A stretch of DNA of 64,000 bases from Avidehalobacter sp964569265 (GTDB lineage: Bacteria > Bacillota > Dehalobacteriia > UBA4068 > UBA4997): positions 1-64,000 of the forward strand of contig CAZMTO010000005.1 in the NCBI GenBank assembly GCA_964569265.1, written 5' to 3'. A program made the translations under genes and the position numbers. A model generated the notes under the pieces. The model did not search any database and had not been told where the DNA came from. It was given only the letters and a program-made list of their open reading frames with translations. Below, piece after piece: positions 1 through 9,125 of the stretch; the stretch's first letter is position 1, and each line of letters starts with the position of its first letter.

Positions 1-20
1 TAACAAAGGTTTTTATCAAG

Positions 21-99
21 CTTTGCAAAAAAGCCGCGCCGCACGGCGTATGTAGGGCGGTGGGCGGGAATAGATAAGCATTTATCCGGCCTTGATTGA
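21..99. repeat. 79-bp intergenic repeat, copy 1
   Basis: This copy aligns without gaps to 2019-2097, with about 7 mismatches in 79 positions (roughly 91% identity). The two direct copies bracket the HAD and nitrilase genes. The element is non-coding by appearance. A fragment of its GC-rich part (GCCGCGCCG) recurs near 114. Nothing else is recognisable in bases 1-205 apart from a weak extended -10 (TGC-TATAAA, 169-177) upstream of the first gene. Confidence 0.8.
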
Positions 100-205
100 A
101 AAAACCTACAAAAGCCGCGCCGCCGGGCGTACAGTGCGGCAAACATCATTAAAAATATTGGGAAAAATTGCTATAAAACACTACATAACAGGGGAGGATA
201 CTACT

Positions 206-913
206 TTGCTGGTGATCATTGATCTGGATGATACCCTTATTCACACACATCGGGTATTTTTAGAGCTTACCGAAGAATTTTTGCAGCGTATGGCGGCGCT
301 TGGTTTTGATGACGAAAACGTCTACTACACGCTGGATACCTATAATCAGGACACTGTAGAGGAGCATAATGCCTATGTGCCGTGGGCCTTTCCTCTGGCT
401 ATGCGCAAAACCTACGAATTTTACTGTGACAAAGATTTTGTGCCCTACAGTGAAGAAATTGCTGATGAGCTTGAGCAGCTTGGTTGGGGCTTTAAGGATG
501 CCGAATACAAGATGATTGATGGTGCCAAGCCTCTGTTGGACGAATTGGCCGATGTCGGGCACCGTTTGGTTATGCTTACGCAGGGCGGCTACGATGAACA
601 GCGTTTTAAGGTGGAACAGCACCACTTTAACGAATTTTTTGACGAAATAATTGTGGTGGACAAAAAAGGCCCGCAGGTTCTGCGCGAGGTTATACAGCGC
701 CAGGGGTTTTTGCCGCAGCAGACCGTTGTAGTCGGTGACAGTGCCAAAAGTGACATCGCCCCGGCGTTGGCGGTGGGTGCCAAGGCCATAAAGGTAGAGC
801 TTACCGATACCTGGGAATTTGAACGTGTTGAGCTGGTGGGCGATTATATGGTAGCGCACAGTCTGCCGCAGGTTGGCCGGCTGATAAAAAATATGGAGGA
901 AAACAATGACTGA
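206..913 (+). CDS. HAD-superfamily hydrolase (phosphatase)
   Basis: Predicted cytoplasmic phosphatase of about 235 residues. The N-terminus carries the HAD motif I DLDDT (nucleophile Asp6, general acid Asp8). Motif II is near LVMLTQGG, followed by a conserved KKG lysine region. Motif IV is VVVGDSAKSD near the C-terminus. An alpha-helical cap fits between motifs I and II, as in phosphoglycolate-phosphatase-like members. The start is taken as TTG at 206 because GGGGAGG lies at 191-197 with 8-base spacing; the frame stays open upstream to 92, but that part runs into the repeat. It overlaps the next gene by 8 bases, so the two are likely cotranscribed. The substrate cannot be told from sequence. 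Confidence 0.85.
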   Translation: MLVIIDLDDTLIHTHRVFLELTEEFLQRMAALGFDDENVYYTLDTYNQDTVEEHNAYVPWAFPLAMRKTYEFYCDKDFVPYSEEIADELEQLGWGFKDAEYKMIDGAKPLLDELADVGHRLVMLTQGGYDEQRFKVEQHHFNEFFDEIIVVDKKGPQVLREVIQRQGFLPQQTVVVGDSAKSDIAPALAVGAKAIKVELTDTWEFERVELVGDYMVAHSLPQVGRLIKNMEENND

Positions 914-1745
914 TTTGCAAAATGGGCGGCGGCAAACCTTAAAGGCCGCTTTGGTACAGTTTGATATTCATCCCGGTGAGGTAAGACTAAACGAGGCTAC
1001 TGCCGAACGTCTGCTGATAAAAAGCGCCGAGCTGGGTGCCGAAATGGCGGTGCTGCCGGAGCTTTGGAACATTGGCTACGATTTGCCGCATCTGGCGGAT
1101 CTGGCGCAGGATATGCAGGGTACCAGTGCCCGTTTGCTGGCACGTTTGGCTAAAGAATATAAGATGTATATTTTTGGCGGCACCATAGCCGAAAAACGCG
1201 GCGGTAAGTATTACAACACAGCGCTGGTGTATAACGATAAAGGCGAGCTTATAAAAAAATACCGCAAAATACATTTGTTCCCCAATGGTTTGGCCGAAGA
1301 TAAATATTTTGAGCCGGGCGATGAATGGGGTCTGGTGGATACCCCCTGGGGGCGCTTTGGTCTGGCGGTTTGCTACGATTTGCGTTTTCAGGCTACTATG
1401 CAGAATTTGGCGCTGCGCGGTGCCGAAACCTTTGTGATATCGGCGCAATGGCCCACTGTGCGTGCCGACCACTGGTATTTGCTTTCTCAGGCACGGGCTA
1501 TAGAAAATCAGGCGTTTGTGCTGGCCTGCAATCGTACCGGCCACGATCAGTTGGGTAAATATCCGGGGTGTTCGGTGGCGGTAGATGCTTTGGGCAAGGT
1601 GCTTTGCGGCGGCCCCGAGGCTAAAGAACCCGGTGTGTTGCTGGCCGAACTGGATTACAGCCGTATGGGCAAAATTCGCTCGTCTATACCGGTGTATGAT
1701 GATAGGAAGTTGATATTAGACGAGATTGATGACAGCATCCTATAA
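906..1745 (+). CDS. Carbon-nitrogen hydrolase (nitrilase / omega-amidase type)
   Basis: 279-residue member of the nitrilase superfamily, which hydrolyses C-N bonds of amides with a Glu-Lys-Cys triad. All three residues are visible: Glu52 in LPELWN, Lys121 in KYRKIHLF and Cys156 in AVCYDLRF. Length and motif context resemble Nit2/omega-amidase enzymes, which clear 2-oxoglutaramate or damaged metabolites. The start overlaps the end of the HAD gene and is preceded by GGAGG. Pairing with a HAD phosphatase suggests a metabolite-repair or salvage pair; that is inference. The exact amide substrate is unknown. Confidence 0.88.
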   Translation: MTDLQNGRRQTLKAALVQFDIHPGEVRLNEATAERLLIKSAELGAEMAVLPELWNIGYDLPHLADLAQDMQGTSARLLARLAKEYKMYIFGGTIAEKRGGKYYNTALVYNDKGELIKKYRKIHLFPNGLAEDKYFEPGDEWGLVDTPWGRFGLAVCYDLRFQATMQNLALRGAETFVISAQWPTVRADHWYLLSQARAIENQAFVLACNRTGHDQLGKYPGCSVAVDALGKVLCGGPEAKEPGVLLAELDYSRMGKIRSSIPVYDDRKLILDEIDDSIL

Positions 1746-1754
1746 AGCGGAAGT

Positions 1755-1940
1755 CCAATAGCACCCCATCTGCTGTGTCATATAATTTTTCGCTTGTCGG
1801 CGTACTATAAGTACGCCTCCGGCGATTTGTCCCCAGAAGGGACAACTGCACACCATCTGCTGTGTCGTGCTTGCATTTTTCTTGCGACGCGCACTATCAG
1901 TGCAGCTTGCTCGATAAAATACAATCACTCCTTGCATCTG
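1755..1940. repeat. Two related intergenic repeat units in tandem
   Basis: CATCTGCTGTGTC occurs at about 1766 and again at about 1854, and each is followed by a T-rich segment and then a short palindrome (GGCGTAC-TATAA-GTACGCC in the first; a decayed GCGCACT...AGTGC in the second). The units are about 88 bases apart. No coding potential is convincing on either strand. With the 79-bp element downstream this makes most of 1746-2100 repeat sequence. Confidence 0.6.
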
Positions 1941-2018
1941 GCGCACATTTGCCCTTCCGGTATTCTGACCGAGGTATCTGTACCATTCTTGCAATTCCTT
2001 GATTTTAGGTGATTAACC

Positions 2019-2097
2019 CTTTGCTAAAAAGCCGCGCCGCAGGGCGTATATAGGGCGGTGGGTGGGAATAGATAAACGCTTATCCGGCCTTGATTGA
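2019..2097. repeat. 79-bp intergenic repeat, copy 2
   Basis: Direct copy of 21-99 (about 91% identical), lying just upstream of the rimP promoter. Its presence on both sides of the HAD/nitrilase pair is consistent with a dispersed intergenic element or with a past duplication or insertion event. Confidence 0.8.
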
Positions 2098-2142
2098 GTT
2101 TGCCGGTACGTGGGGCACACACCCTAAATTTGCCAAACCTGC

Positions 2143-2171
2143 TTGACAAACCGCCCAACACCTGCTATATT
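2143..2171 (+). promoter_or_regulatory. Sigma-A promoter of the rimP-nusA-infB operon
   Basis: TTGACA at 2143-2148, 17-base spacer, TATATT at 2166-2171 with an upstream TGC (extended -10). This is a near-consensus housekeeping promoter and the only strong one visible before rimP. Confidence 0.85.
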
Positions 2172-2198
2172 ATTTATAGATAGAACACCGCAACCTTT

Positions 2199-2227
2199 AG
2201 TATACCTTATGGGTATGCTATTTTTTT
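2199..2227 (+). terminator. Attenuator-like hairpin in the rimP leader
   Basis: An 8-bp stem (AGTATACC 2199-2206 with GGTATGCT 2212-2219, one G-T pair) is followed by A and seven T. It sits between the operon promoter and the rimP start, so it would stop transcripts early unless antiterminated. NusA, encoded next, is itself a termination factor, so autoregulation is plausible. Confidence 0.65.
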
Positions 2228-2275
2228 ATGGTATGCGGCCCAAAATGGGTAATTTACAAGGCAAGGGGTGCGCTT

Positions 2276-2740
2276 ATGGCAAACGATATTGAAACCCGCG
2301 TTTTTAAACTGGCTGAACCTTTGTGTGCCGAGCTTTCGGCGGAGCTGGTGGCGGTAGAATGGCAAAAATGCGGCAAAACCTGGCGTTTGGCGCTGTATAT
2401 TGATGCCGAGGGCGGCGTTGGGCACGAGCTTTGTGCTGATGTCAGCCGGGCAGTAAGTGATGCGCTGGATACGCTTGATTTTATTGAACCGGCCTACAAT
2501 TTAGAGGTAAGCTCACCCGGGCTGGAACGTCCGTTGCTAAAGCCGGCAGATTTTCAGCGGTTTGCCGGGCAACCGGCGGCTATACGCCTGTTTGCGGCCA
2601 GGGGCGGCAAAAAAGAATTTACCGGCACTTTGCAGGGCTACGCGGCGGCCGAAGGTGTTAAGCTTTTGTGCGATACCGGCGAAGAAATGGTTTTTCCTCC
2701 GGCTGATATTGCCAAGGCGCATTTGGTTTTTAAGTTTTAA
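2276..2740 (+). CDS. rimP: Ribosome maturation factor RimP
   Basis: 154-residue cytoplasmic factor for 30S subunit maturation. The N-terminal alpha/beta domain carries the family segment EVSSPGLERPL; the C-terminal SH3-like domain contains KKEFTGTL and ends near VFKF. The ATG at 2276 is preceded by AAGGGGTG; upstream in-frame starts at 2228 would lie on the leader hairpin and lack a ribosome site. It is the first gene of the classical rimP-nusA-infB operon. Confidence 0.95.
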   Translation: MANDIETRVFKLAEPLCAELSAELVAVEWQKCGKTWRLALYIDAEGGVGHELCADVSRAVSDALDTLDFIEPAYNLEVSSPGLERPLLKPADFQRFAGQPAAIRLFAARGGKKEFTGTLQGYAAAEGVKLLCDTGEEMVFPPADIAKAHLVFKF

Positions 2741-2775
2741 GATTAGCATTATTGAAAATTTTTAGGGGTGACACA

Positions 2776-3867
2776 ATGGCAGAGGAATTTGTCAACAAGG
2801 AGTTTTTAGACGCTTTGGCCGAGCTGGAGCGCACCAAGGGCATTAAAATGGATATCTTGATTGAAGCATTAGAGGATGCTTTGATATCTGCTTACAAAAA
2901 GAACTACGGTTCTTCTCAAAATGTGCGGGTAGAAATTAACCGCGATACCGGCGAAATTCACGTTTATTACCGCAAAGAAGTTGTTGCCGAGGTAGAAAAC
3001 GATAAGGTGGAAATGTCGCTGGAAGAAGCCAGAATGTATGATCCGGAATTTGAAGTCGGTGATATGTTTGAATCGGAAGTAACACCGCGATCTTTTGGCC
3101 GCATTGCTGCACAAACCGCCAAGCAGGTTATTGTGCAGCGTATCCGAGAAGCCGAACGCAACGTTATTTATGATGCCTATGCCAAAGCGCAGGGCGAAAT
3201 TGTTAAGGGTACCATTGTGCGTATCGAAGGCCGCAACGTTATTGTGGATATCGGCAAAACGGAATCGGTGCTGTTGCCGTCTGACCAGATACCGGGCGAA
3301 CGCTATATTATCGGTGAGCCTATACGTGTTTATGTTGAAGAAGTTTCTAAGGGCACCCGCGGCACCCGCATTATGATCAGCCGTACTCAGCCCGGCTTTT
3401 TAAGCCGCCTGTTAGAACAGGAAGTACCGGAGATTTTTGACGGCGTGGTAGAAATTAAGGCCGTTGTGCGTGACCCCGGCAGCCGTGCTAAAATTGCCGT
3501 TGTCAGCCACGACCCTGACGTTGATGCTGTTGGCGCCTGCGTTGGTTCTCGCGGTATGCGTGTACAAAATATTGTTGAAGAACTTTCGGGCGAAAAGCTG
3601 GAAATTGTAGAATGGGCCGAGGATTTGGCGGTATTTATCCGCAACGCCATAAGCCCGGCCAAGGCGCTTAATGTAACTGTAGATGAAGAAAACCGCAGTG
3701 CGCGTGTGTTGGTGGCCGACAATCAGTTGTCGCTGGCTATTGGCCGCAGTGGTCAAAATGCACGCCTGGCAGTGCGTCTTACCAACTGCAAAATAGATAT
3801 TAAGAGTGAATCTCAGATGGCAGTTATGGCTGCTGCCCAGGAAGAAGAAATTTTTGCCGGAGAATAA
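2776..3867 (+). CDS. nusA: Transcription termination/antitermination factor NusA
   Basis: 363-residue RNA polymerase-binding protein. The layout is the N-terminal polymerase-binding domain (about 1-125), an S1 domain (from GEIVKGTIVRIEGRNVIVD) and two KH domains (VGACVGSRGMRVQNI; LAIGRSGQNARLA). It lacks the C-terminal acidic repeats of E. coli NusA, as in most Firmicutes. The start at 2776 follows AGGGGTG. It may act on the attenuator-like hairpin upstream of rimP. Confidence 0.97.
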   Translation: MAEEFVNKEFLDALAELERTKGIKMDILIEALEDALISAYKKNYGSSQNVRVEINRDTGEIHVYYRKEVVAEVENDKVEMSLEEARMYDPEFEVGDMFESEVTPRSFGRIAAQTAKQVIVQRIREAERNVIYDAYAKAQGEIVKGTIVRIEGRNVIVDIGKTESVLLPSDQIPGERYIIGEPIRVYVEEVSKGTRGTRIMISRTQPGFLSRLLEQEVPEIFDGVVEIKAVVRDPGSRAKIAVVSHDPDVDAVGACVGSRGMRVQNIVEELSGEKLEIVEWAEDLAVFIRNAISPAKALNVTVDEENRSARVLVADNQLSLAIGRSGQNARLAVRLTNCKIDIKSESQMAVMAAAQEEEIFAGE

Positions 3868-3893
3868 GGCCGGCTTTACAGAGGTGATGGCGG

Positions 3894-4160
3894 TTGACGG
3901 AACGAGTAAAATTGCAGCGCACCTGCATTGCGTGCCGGCAGGGCTTTAATAAGCACGAGCTTAACCGCATTGTGCGCACGCCAAACGGTGAGGTTAAGCT
4001 GGATGATACCGGGCGGCTTAATGGGCGCGGTGCATATATCTGCCGAGATGCTGCCTGCCTTAAAAAGGCACTTAAAACCCGCGCTTTAGAAAGAGCGCTG
4101 AAGATAACGCTTAGTGAGGAAGTTAAAAATGAACTGCTGCAAAAATACGGCGAAGCCTGA
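3894..4160 (+). CDS. rnpM: YlxR family RNA-binding protein (RnpM)
   Basis: 88-residue basic protein with the family signature RTCIACRQ at the N-terminus, IVRTPNG in the middle and GRLNGRGAYIC. Homologues between nusA and infB bind RNA; the B. subtilis protein modulates RNase P. The start is TTG at 3894, 8 bases after GAGGTG; the ATG at 3886 is out of frame. It overlaps the next gene by about 32 bases. Confidence 0.92.
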   Translation: MTERVKLQRTCIACRQGFNKHELNRIVRTPNGEVKLDDTGRLNGRGAYICRDAACLKKALKTRALERALKITLSEEVKNELLQKYGEA

Positions 4161-4554
4161 TGAGCTTAAGCTGCTTAAAGCGCAGCAGGGCATTTACAGC
4201 CTGTTGGGCTTTTGCCAAAGGGCCGGGCGGCTTATAAGCGGCGGCGATGCTGTAATAAAGGCTTTGGCTGCCGGGCAGGTGCGCCTGCTGTTGGTAGCAG
4301 ATGACCTGAGTGAAAATTCGCAGAAGAAGCTGCGTTTGGCTGTGGCGCAATCAGATAAAAAAACGCTGGCGTCTCTAAAAGTCTGGCGTTTTGGCACCAA
4401 GGCAGATTTGGCGATGGCTGCCGGTAAGCCGCCGCGCGGTGTTTGGGCGGTGTGTGATGATAATTTTGCCGCCGGTATGGCCCAAAAGCTTGCTGTTGTG
4501 GCAACCGCTGGGCTGGCTGTGCCGCTTGATGCTGAGCTTAAAGCTAAAAAGTAA
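4129..4554 (+). CDS. L7Ae/L30e-family ribosomal-type RNA-binding protein
   Basis: About 141-residue protein of the L7Ae/YlxQ family, which bind kink-turn RNA. The fold signature is LLGFCQRAGRLISGGDAVIKAL followed by a hydrophobic strand LLLVADDLS, read across two short blocks. The ATG at 4129 follows GTGAGGA with 8-base spacing; 4114 is an alternative. It lies between rnpM and infB as in B. subtilis. The C-terminal part is longer than in YlxQ (about 100 residues) and ends in a short Lys-rich tail. Confidence 0.85.
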   Translation: MNCCKNTAKPDELKLLKAQQGIYSLLGFCQRAGRLISGGDAVIKALAAGQVRLLLVADDLSENSQKKLRLAVAQSDKKTLASLKVWRFGTKADLAMAAGKPPRGVWAVCDDNFAAGMAQKLAVVATAGLAVPLDAELKAKK

Positions 4555-4577
4555 GCATTTATATAAAATTATTTAAT

Positions 4578-4605
4578 TTGGTAAAAATATTGTAAAATTT
4601 AAAAT
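4578..4605 (+). promoter_or_regulatory. Possible internal promoter before infB
   Basis: TTGGTA at 4578-4583, 16-base spacer and TAAAAT at 4600-4605, in an AT-rich 99-base gap before infB. Weak match; internal promoters before infB are known in other bacteria. Confidence 0.35.
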
Positions 4606-4653
4606 ACAGGGGATCGGTTTGGTTTTAGACGGTTACTAAAGGAGTTGTTTTGA

Positions 4654-7634
4654 TTGGGAAAAGTAAAAATATATGAGTTGGCAAAAGAGTTGAATACAGA
4701 AAGCAAGCGTGTGGTAGAATTTTTGCAGCAGCAGGGTTTTGCGGTAAAAAGCCATATGAGTGTTTTGGACGAGGCCGGAGAAGCTGCCGTGCGTCGTCAG
4801 TTTGGCGCGCCCAAGGCTAACCAGCCGGCAGTTAAGCGCATTAAAAAAGAAGATGTTGCCCAGGACAGCGGTTTTCATCCGGTGGTAAAGCGCATTAAAA
4901 AAGAGGTTGTAGAGGCCGAACGCGCCCTGCACGAAGCTGCCGAGGGTGCCGAAAAACAGCCCGCTGAGGTTGTTGCCCCTGCGCCTGCCGTGGCAGAAAA
5001 GCCCGCAGAGGTTAAGGCAGAAAAACCTGCCGAAAAGGCTGCGCCTGTGGCTGCCCCCGTTGCGCCCAAGGAAGAAAAACCGGTTGCTGCCGCACCGGCA
5101 GAAGCGGCAAAAACGCCGGAGCCTGCACGCTCCCAATCCGAGCAGACAACGGTGAAAAAGACCGAAGAAGCTGTTAAAGAAGAGGCTGTTAAAATGGAAG
5201 TAAAACCGCAACCGGCTAAGGTTGAACGCGTAGAGCGCGAAAAACAGAATGACCAGCCGCGTGATAACCGCAACAACCAGAACCGTGATAACCGCGACAA
5301 CCGTAACGGCCAAAACCGTGATAACCGCGATAACCGCAACGGCCAAAACCGTGATAACCGCGACAACCGTAACGGCCAAAACCGCGATAACCGCGACAAC
5401 CGTAACGGCCAAAACCGNNNNNNNNNNNNNNNNNNNNNNNNNNNNNNNNNNNNNNNNNNNNNNNNNNNNNNNNNNNNNNNNNNNNNNNNNNNNNNNNNNN
5501 NNNNNNNNNNNNNNNNNACAACCGTAACGGCCAAAACCGCGATAACCGCGACAACCGTAACGGCCAAAACCGCGATAACCGCGAAAACCGCAACGGCCAG
5601 AACCGCGATAACCGCGATAACCGTAACAACCAGAACCGCGACAATCGTGATAACCGCAACAACGGCTATCAGAGCCGCCCGGCAGCACCCGAAGTGGTTT
5701 ATACGCCCCCGGCAGCGCTGACCAAGCCCGACAGCCGTCGTCCCGATAAAAAGAAAAAGGATCAGCGTGACCAGCGCTTTAACGATAATTTTGGCCGTAT
5801 GGATAAAACAAGCAACAAAAACCGTCCGCGTAACAAGTATAAAGAGCAAAAGCGCCAAAAGGTAGAAATTGCACCGGCAACGCCTAAAAAGGTAGTTATC
5901 GGCGAAACCATTATTTTGTCGGAGCTGGCAAAGAGTATGCACAAAACCGCCAGCGAGCTGATTAAAAAGCTGTTTGAAATGGGCATTATGGCTACCATTA
6001 ACCAAAGCTTAGACAGTGATACCGCAATTTTGCTGGCCGATGAATTTGGCGTAGAAATTGAAGTTAAGCAGGAAAAAATTGTGGAGATTTTGGAGGATGA
6101 CATTGATAACCCGCGCGATTTGAAGGAACGCCCGGCGGTTGTTACTGTTATGGGCCACGTTGACCACGGTAAAACCAGCTTGCTTGATGCTATACGCAAC
6201 ACCCGTGTTACCACCACCGAGGCCGGCGGTATTACCCAGCATATCGGTGCTTATCAGGTAGAAATTTCGGGTAAAAAGATAACCTTTTTGGATACCCCCG
6301 GCCACGAAGCATTTACCGCTATGCGTGCGCGCGGTGCCCAGGTTACCGATATTGTAATTTTGGTGGTTGCTGCCGATGACGGTATTATGCCGCAGACGGT
6401 AGAGGCTATTAACCACGCCAAGGCTGCCGAAGTACCGATTATTGTGGCTATTAACAAGATTGATAAGCCCGGCGCCAATATAGACAAAGTTAAACAGCAG
6501 TTGATGGAATACGAGCTGGTTGGTGAAGAATACGGCGGCGATACCATTATGGTGCCGGTATCTGCCAAGCAGAATATGGGTATAGAAAACCTGCTGGAGA
6601 TGGTGCTGCTGGTGGCCGAGGTTGCCGAGCTTAAGGCTAACCCCAAACGCCAGGCACGCGGTACTATTATAGAAGCCAAGCTGGATAAAAACCGCGGCCC
6701 TGTGGCTACCCTGCTGGTACAAAAGGGTACCTTAAAAATAGGTGAAACCATTGTGGCGGGCAGTGTGTTCGGTAAGGTGCGCGCCATGAACGATGATGTG
6801 GGCAAAACCATCCACGCTGCCGGGCCTTCTCAGCCGGTGGAAATTTTGGGCTTTGCCGAAGTGCCGGAGGCCGGCGAGACCTTTATTGCCATTAAAGATG
6901 AGCGTGACGCCCGTTATGCCGCGCAAATTCAGGCTATTAAAAAGCGTGAAGAAGAAATGCGCAAGTCGGCCAAGGTATCGTTGGATGATTTGTTCGCCAA
7001 AATATCCGAGGGCGATATTAAAGAGCTTAACATCATCATCAAGGCCGACGTTCGCGGTTCGGTAGAAGCTATCAGTCAGTCGCTGGAAAAACTTTCGACC
7101 GACGAAGTAAAGGTACGTATTATCCACGTGGGTGTAGGTGCCATCAACGAATCTGACGTTACCCTGGCTGATGCCAGCAATGCCATTATTATCGGCTTTA
7201 ATGTGCGCCCCAACACGCAGACCAGAAAGGCTGCCGAACTGGCTATGGTAGATATGCGCCTGTACAGCGTTATTTACGATGCTATTGAAGATGTTAAAAA
7301 GGCTATGCTGGGCCTGTTAGAGCCTGAGTATAAGGAAACCTGGCTTGGTCAGGTAGAGGTTAGAAGCACCTTCCGCGTGCCCAAAGTCGGTTTGGTTGCC
7401 GGCGGCTATGTGTTAGAGGGTAAAATTACCCGTAACTCTGAGGTACGCATTATCCGCGACGGCATAATCATCTTCCAGGGCAAGCTGGCATCCTTAAAAC
7501 GCTTTAAAGATGACGTTAAAGAGGTTATGCAGGGCTTTGAATGTGGCATTGGCATTGAAAATTATAACGACCTTAAAGAAGGCGACATTATTGAAGCCTT
7601 TGTTATGGAAGAAACATTGCGCGAAGAGCTGTAA
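4654..7634 (+). CDS. infB: Translation initiation factor IF-2 (interrupted by assembly gap)
   Basis: GTPase that positions initiator tRNA on the 30S subunit. The start is TTG at 4654, 9 bases after AAAGGAG. Order: IF2_N helical domain (GKVKIYELAKELN), an Ala/Glu/Lys-rich linker, a tandem repeat RDNRDNRNGQN, a second IF2_N domain (ETIILSELAKSMHK), G domain (GHVDHGKTSL, DTPGHEAF, NKID), domains II, III and IV. A 100-N gap lies inside the repeat; the nominal gap puts the halves in different frames, but a gap of 11+33n bases restores frame and repeat phase exactly. I read it as one intact gene. Confidence 0.96.
5260..5662 (+). repeat. 33-bp coding tandem repeat in infB
   Basis: Unit of 11 codons (Arg-Asp-Asn-Arg-Asp-Asn-Arg-Asn-Gly-Gln-Asn). 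Four good units lie before the gap and about three plus degenerate flanks after it. Only synonymous or D/E and G/N variants are seen. True copy number is unknown because the assembly gap falls here. Confidence 0.92.
5418..5517. other. Assembly gap (100 N) inside the infB repeat
   Basis: 100 N of nominal length. Bases on both sides belong to the same 33-bp repeat; the missing phase is 11 bases plus a whole number of units. Confidence 0.98.
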
Positions 7635-7660
7635 GCGGCTCGGATACAGTATAAGTGAGA

Positions 7661-7690
7661 CCCCTTGGCAGCAAACTACTAAGGGGTTTT
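7661..7690 (+). terminator. Weak hairpin between infB and rbfA
   Basis: CCCCTT (7661-7666) pairs with AAGGGG (7681-7686), followed by TTTT. The 14-base loop makes it weak. GCAGCAAA in the loop can also pair with TTTTGCTG downstream, so two folds compete. Confidence 0.35.
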
Positions 7691-7714
7691 GCTGTAAAAT
7701 AACAGGAGGACATT

Positions 7715-8104
7715 ATGGCACAATATCGTAATCGGCGTTTGGCCGAAGAACTGAAAAAAGAAATCGCCGATATTATCAGGCATATGAAGGACCCTCGTCT
7801 GCAAATGGCATCGGTGCTGGCGGTGCAGGTAGATAACGAGCTTGACCGCGCCAAGGTTTATGTAAGCCATTTTACCAAAGACGAGCAGGACGAAACCATT
7901 GCCGCCCTTAAAAAAGCGGCGGGCTATATTCGCAGCGAACTGGCCAAGCGCCTAAAAACGCGCACTGTGCCGGAGCTGGTGTTTGTGGATGATCACAGCA
8001 TTGAGGCCGGCTTTAAAATTACCGAAATGCTGGAAGAATATGAGCGCGAACGCACTGCTGCCGGCCGGCCGGTGGTTACCCCGCCGGAGGATGAATTGCT
8101 ATGA
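7715..8104 (+). CDS. rbfA: 30S ribosome-binding factor A
   Basis: 129-residue KH-like cold-shock ribosome maturation factor. Family features are RRLAEELKKEI at the N-terminus, the LDRAKVYVS strand and the C-terminal VPELVFVDDHSIE. The ATG follows AGGAGGA. Its stop overlaps the start of the next gene (ATGA), indicating translational coupling. A C-terminal Pro-rich extension of about 15 residues is present. Confidence 0.95.
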   Translation: MAQYRNRRLAEELKKEIADIIRHMKDPRLQMASVLAVQVDNELDRAKVYVSHFTKDEQDETIAALKKAAGYIRSELAKRLKTRTVPELVFVDDHSIEAGFKITEMLEEYERERTAAGRPVVTPPEDELL

Positions 8105-9124
8105 GTGGGTTTGCGGACTATGATTTTGCCCCGGCGGTAAAGCTGCTTAATGCCGCCGATAAAATTCTGTTGGCCGGGCATATATCTCCGGACGGTGATA
8201 CCGTGGGCAGCACGCTGGCCCTGTGGCATATTTTGCGCAAGCTGGGCAAACAGCCGCAGGTGGTTTTTCAGGATGATATACCGCAGTATTTGCGTTTTTT
8301 GCCGGGTATTGACGAAATTAAAAAGCCTGACGAGCTGCATGATACACCCGATTTGCTGGTGCTGGTGGATTGCGCAGCCCTAAGCCGTACCGGCAATGGC
8401 TGGTTTGAAGCCTACCTTGGCACTGCTCCTCTGCTGATACTGGATCATCATGCGCTGCGTGNNNNNNNNNNATGATATACCGGCAACCTCGCTTATAGAC
8501 CCTAAGCTGGCGGCCACTGCCGAGCTGGTGTATTGGCTGGCCGAGGCGCTGGGTGTGGAGCCTGACCTTGACATTGCCCGCTGCATTTACACGGCCATAA
8601 ACACCGATACCGGCGGCTTCAGGTTTACCAACACACGGGTGCATACCTTTGAAATTGCCGCTAAGCTGCGGGCGGTTGGTGTCAGCTTAGAAGAAATGCG
8701 CATACAGTTGTTTGAATCCCGCAGCCTGCCCAACCTTAAAATGATGGGTGTGGCTATGGTAAATATGCAGCAAAGTGCCGATAAAAAGCTGGTATGGACG
8801 GCGATGGATAAGCAGACTAAGGAACAGCTTGGCGCTTTGCCCGGCGATACCGACAGCATTGCCGGCCAGACGATGATGGTGGAGGGCGTTAAGGTAGGTG
8901 TATTTTTTGACCAGCGTACCAATGCCGACGGTGAGGACGTGGTAAAAATATCCTTCCGCGGGCGCAACGGCTATAATGTGGGTGCCCTGGCGGCGCAGTT
9001 TGGCGGCGGCGGCCATATGGCGGCCAGTGGCTGCACGGTGCCGGGCACGGTGGCCGATGTTATGCCGCAGGTGCTGGCTATGGCCGAACAGTTGATAATT
9101 GATACGGAACAACAGGAGATTTAA
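8101..9124 (+). CDS. nrnA: DHH-family phosphoesterase NrnA (nanoRNase/pAp phosphatase), with 10-N gap
   Basis: Cytoplasmic enzyme that degrades 2-5 nt RNAs and dephosphorylates pAp, linking RNA decay to sulfur metabolism. Motifs are GHISPDGDTVGS, LVDCA, LDHH and NTDTGGFRF for metal binding, then the DHHA1 domain with FGGGGHMAASG. Ten N at 8462-8471 sit just after LDHHALR; the flanks join in frame only if the true gap is a multiple of three. I treat it as one intact gene of about 340 residues. It is coupled to rbfA by the ATGA overlap. Confidence 0.92.
8462..8471. other. Assembly gap (10 N) inside nrnA
   Basis: Short gap just after the LDHH motif. In-frame joining requires a gap length divisible by three, so the apparent frame change is an artefact of the nominal length. 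Confidence 0.97.
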
Positions 9125-9125
9125 T

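Noticed and set aside
5418..5517. Apparent frameshifts in infB, nrnA and the secreted repeat protein
   Set aside because: Each coincides with an N run of nominal length; plausible true gap lengths restore frame, so I did not call pseudogenes.
4636..6005. Long open frames in several other frames across the infB repeat
   Set aside because: A 33-bp repeat without stops keeps all frames open; only the frame with IF2 domains is real.
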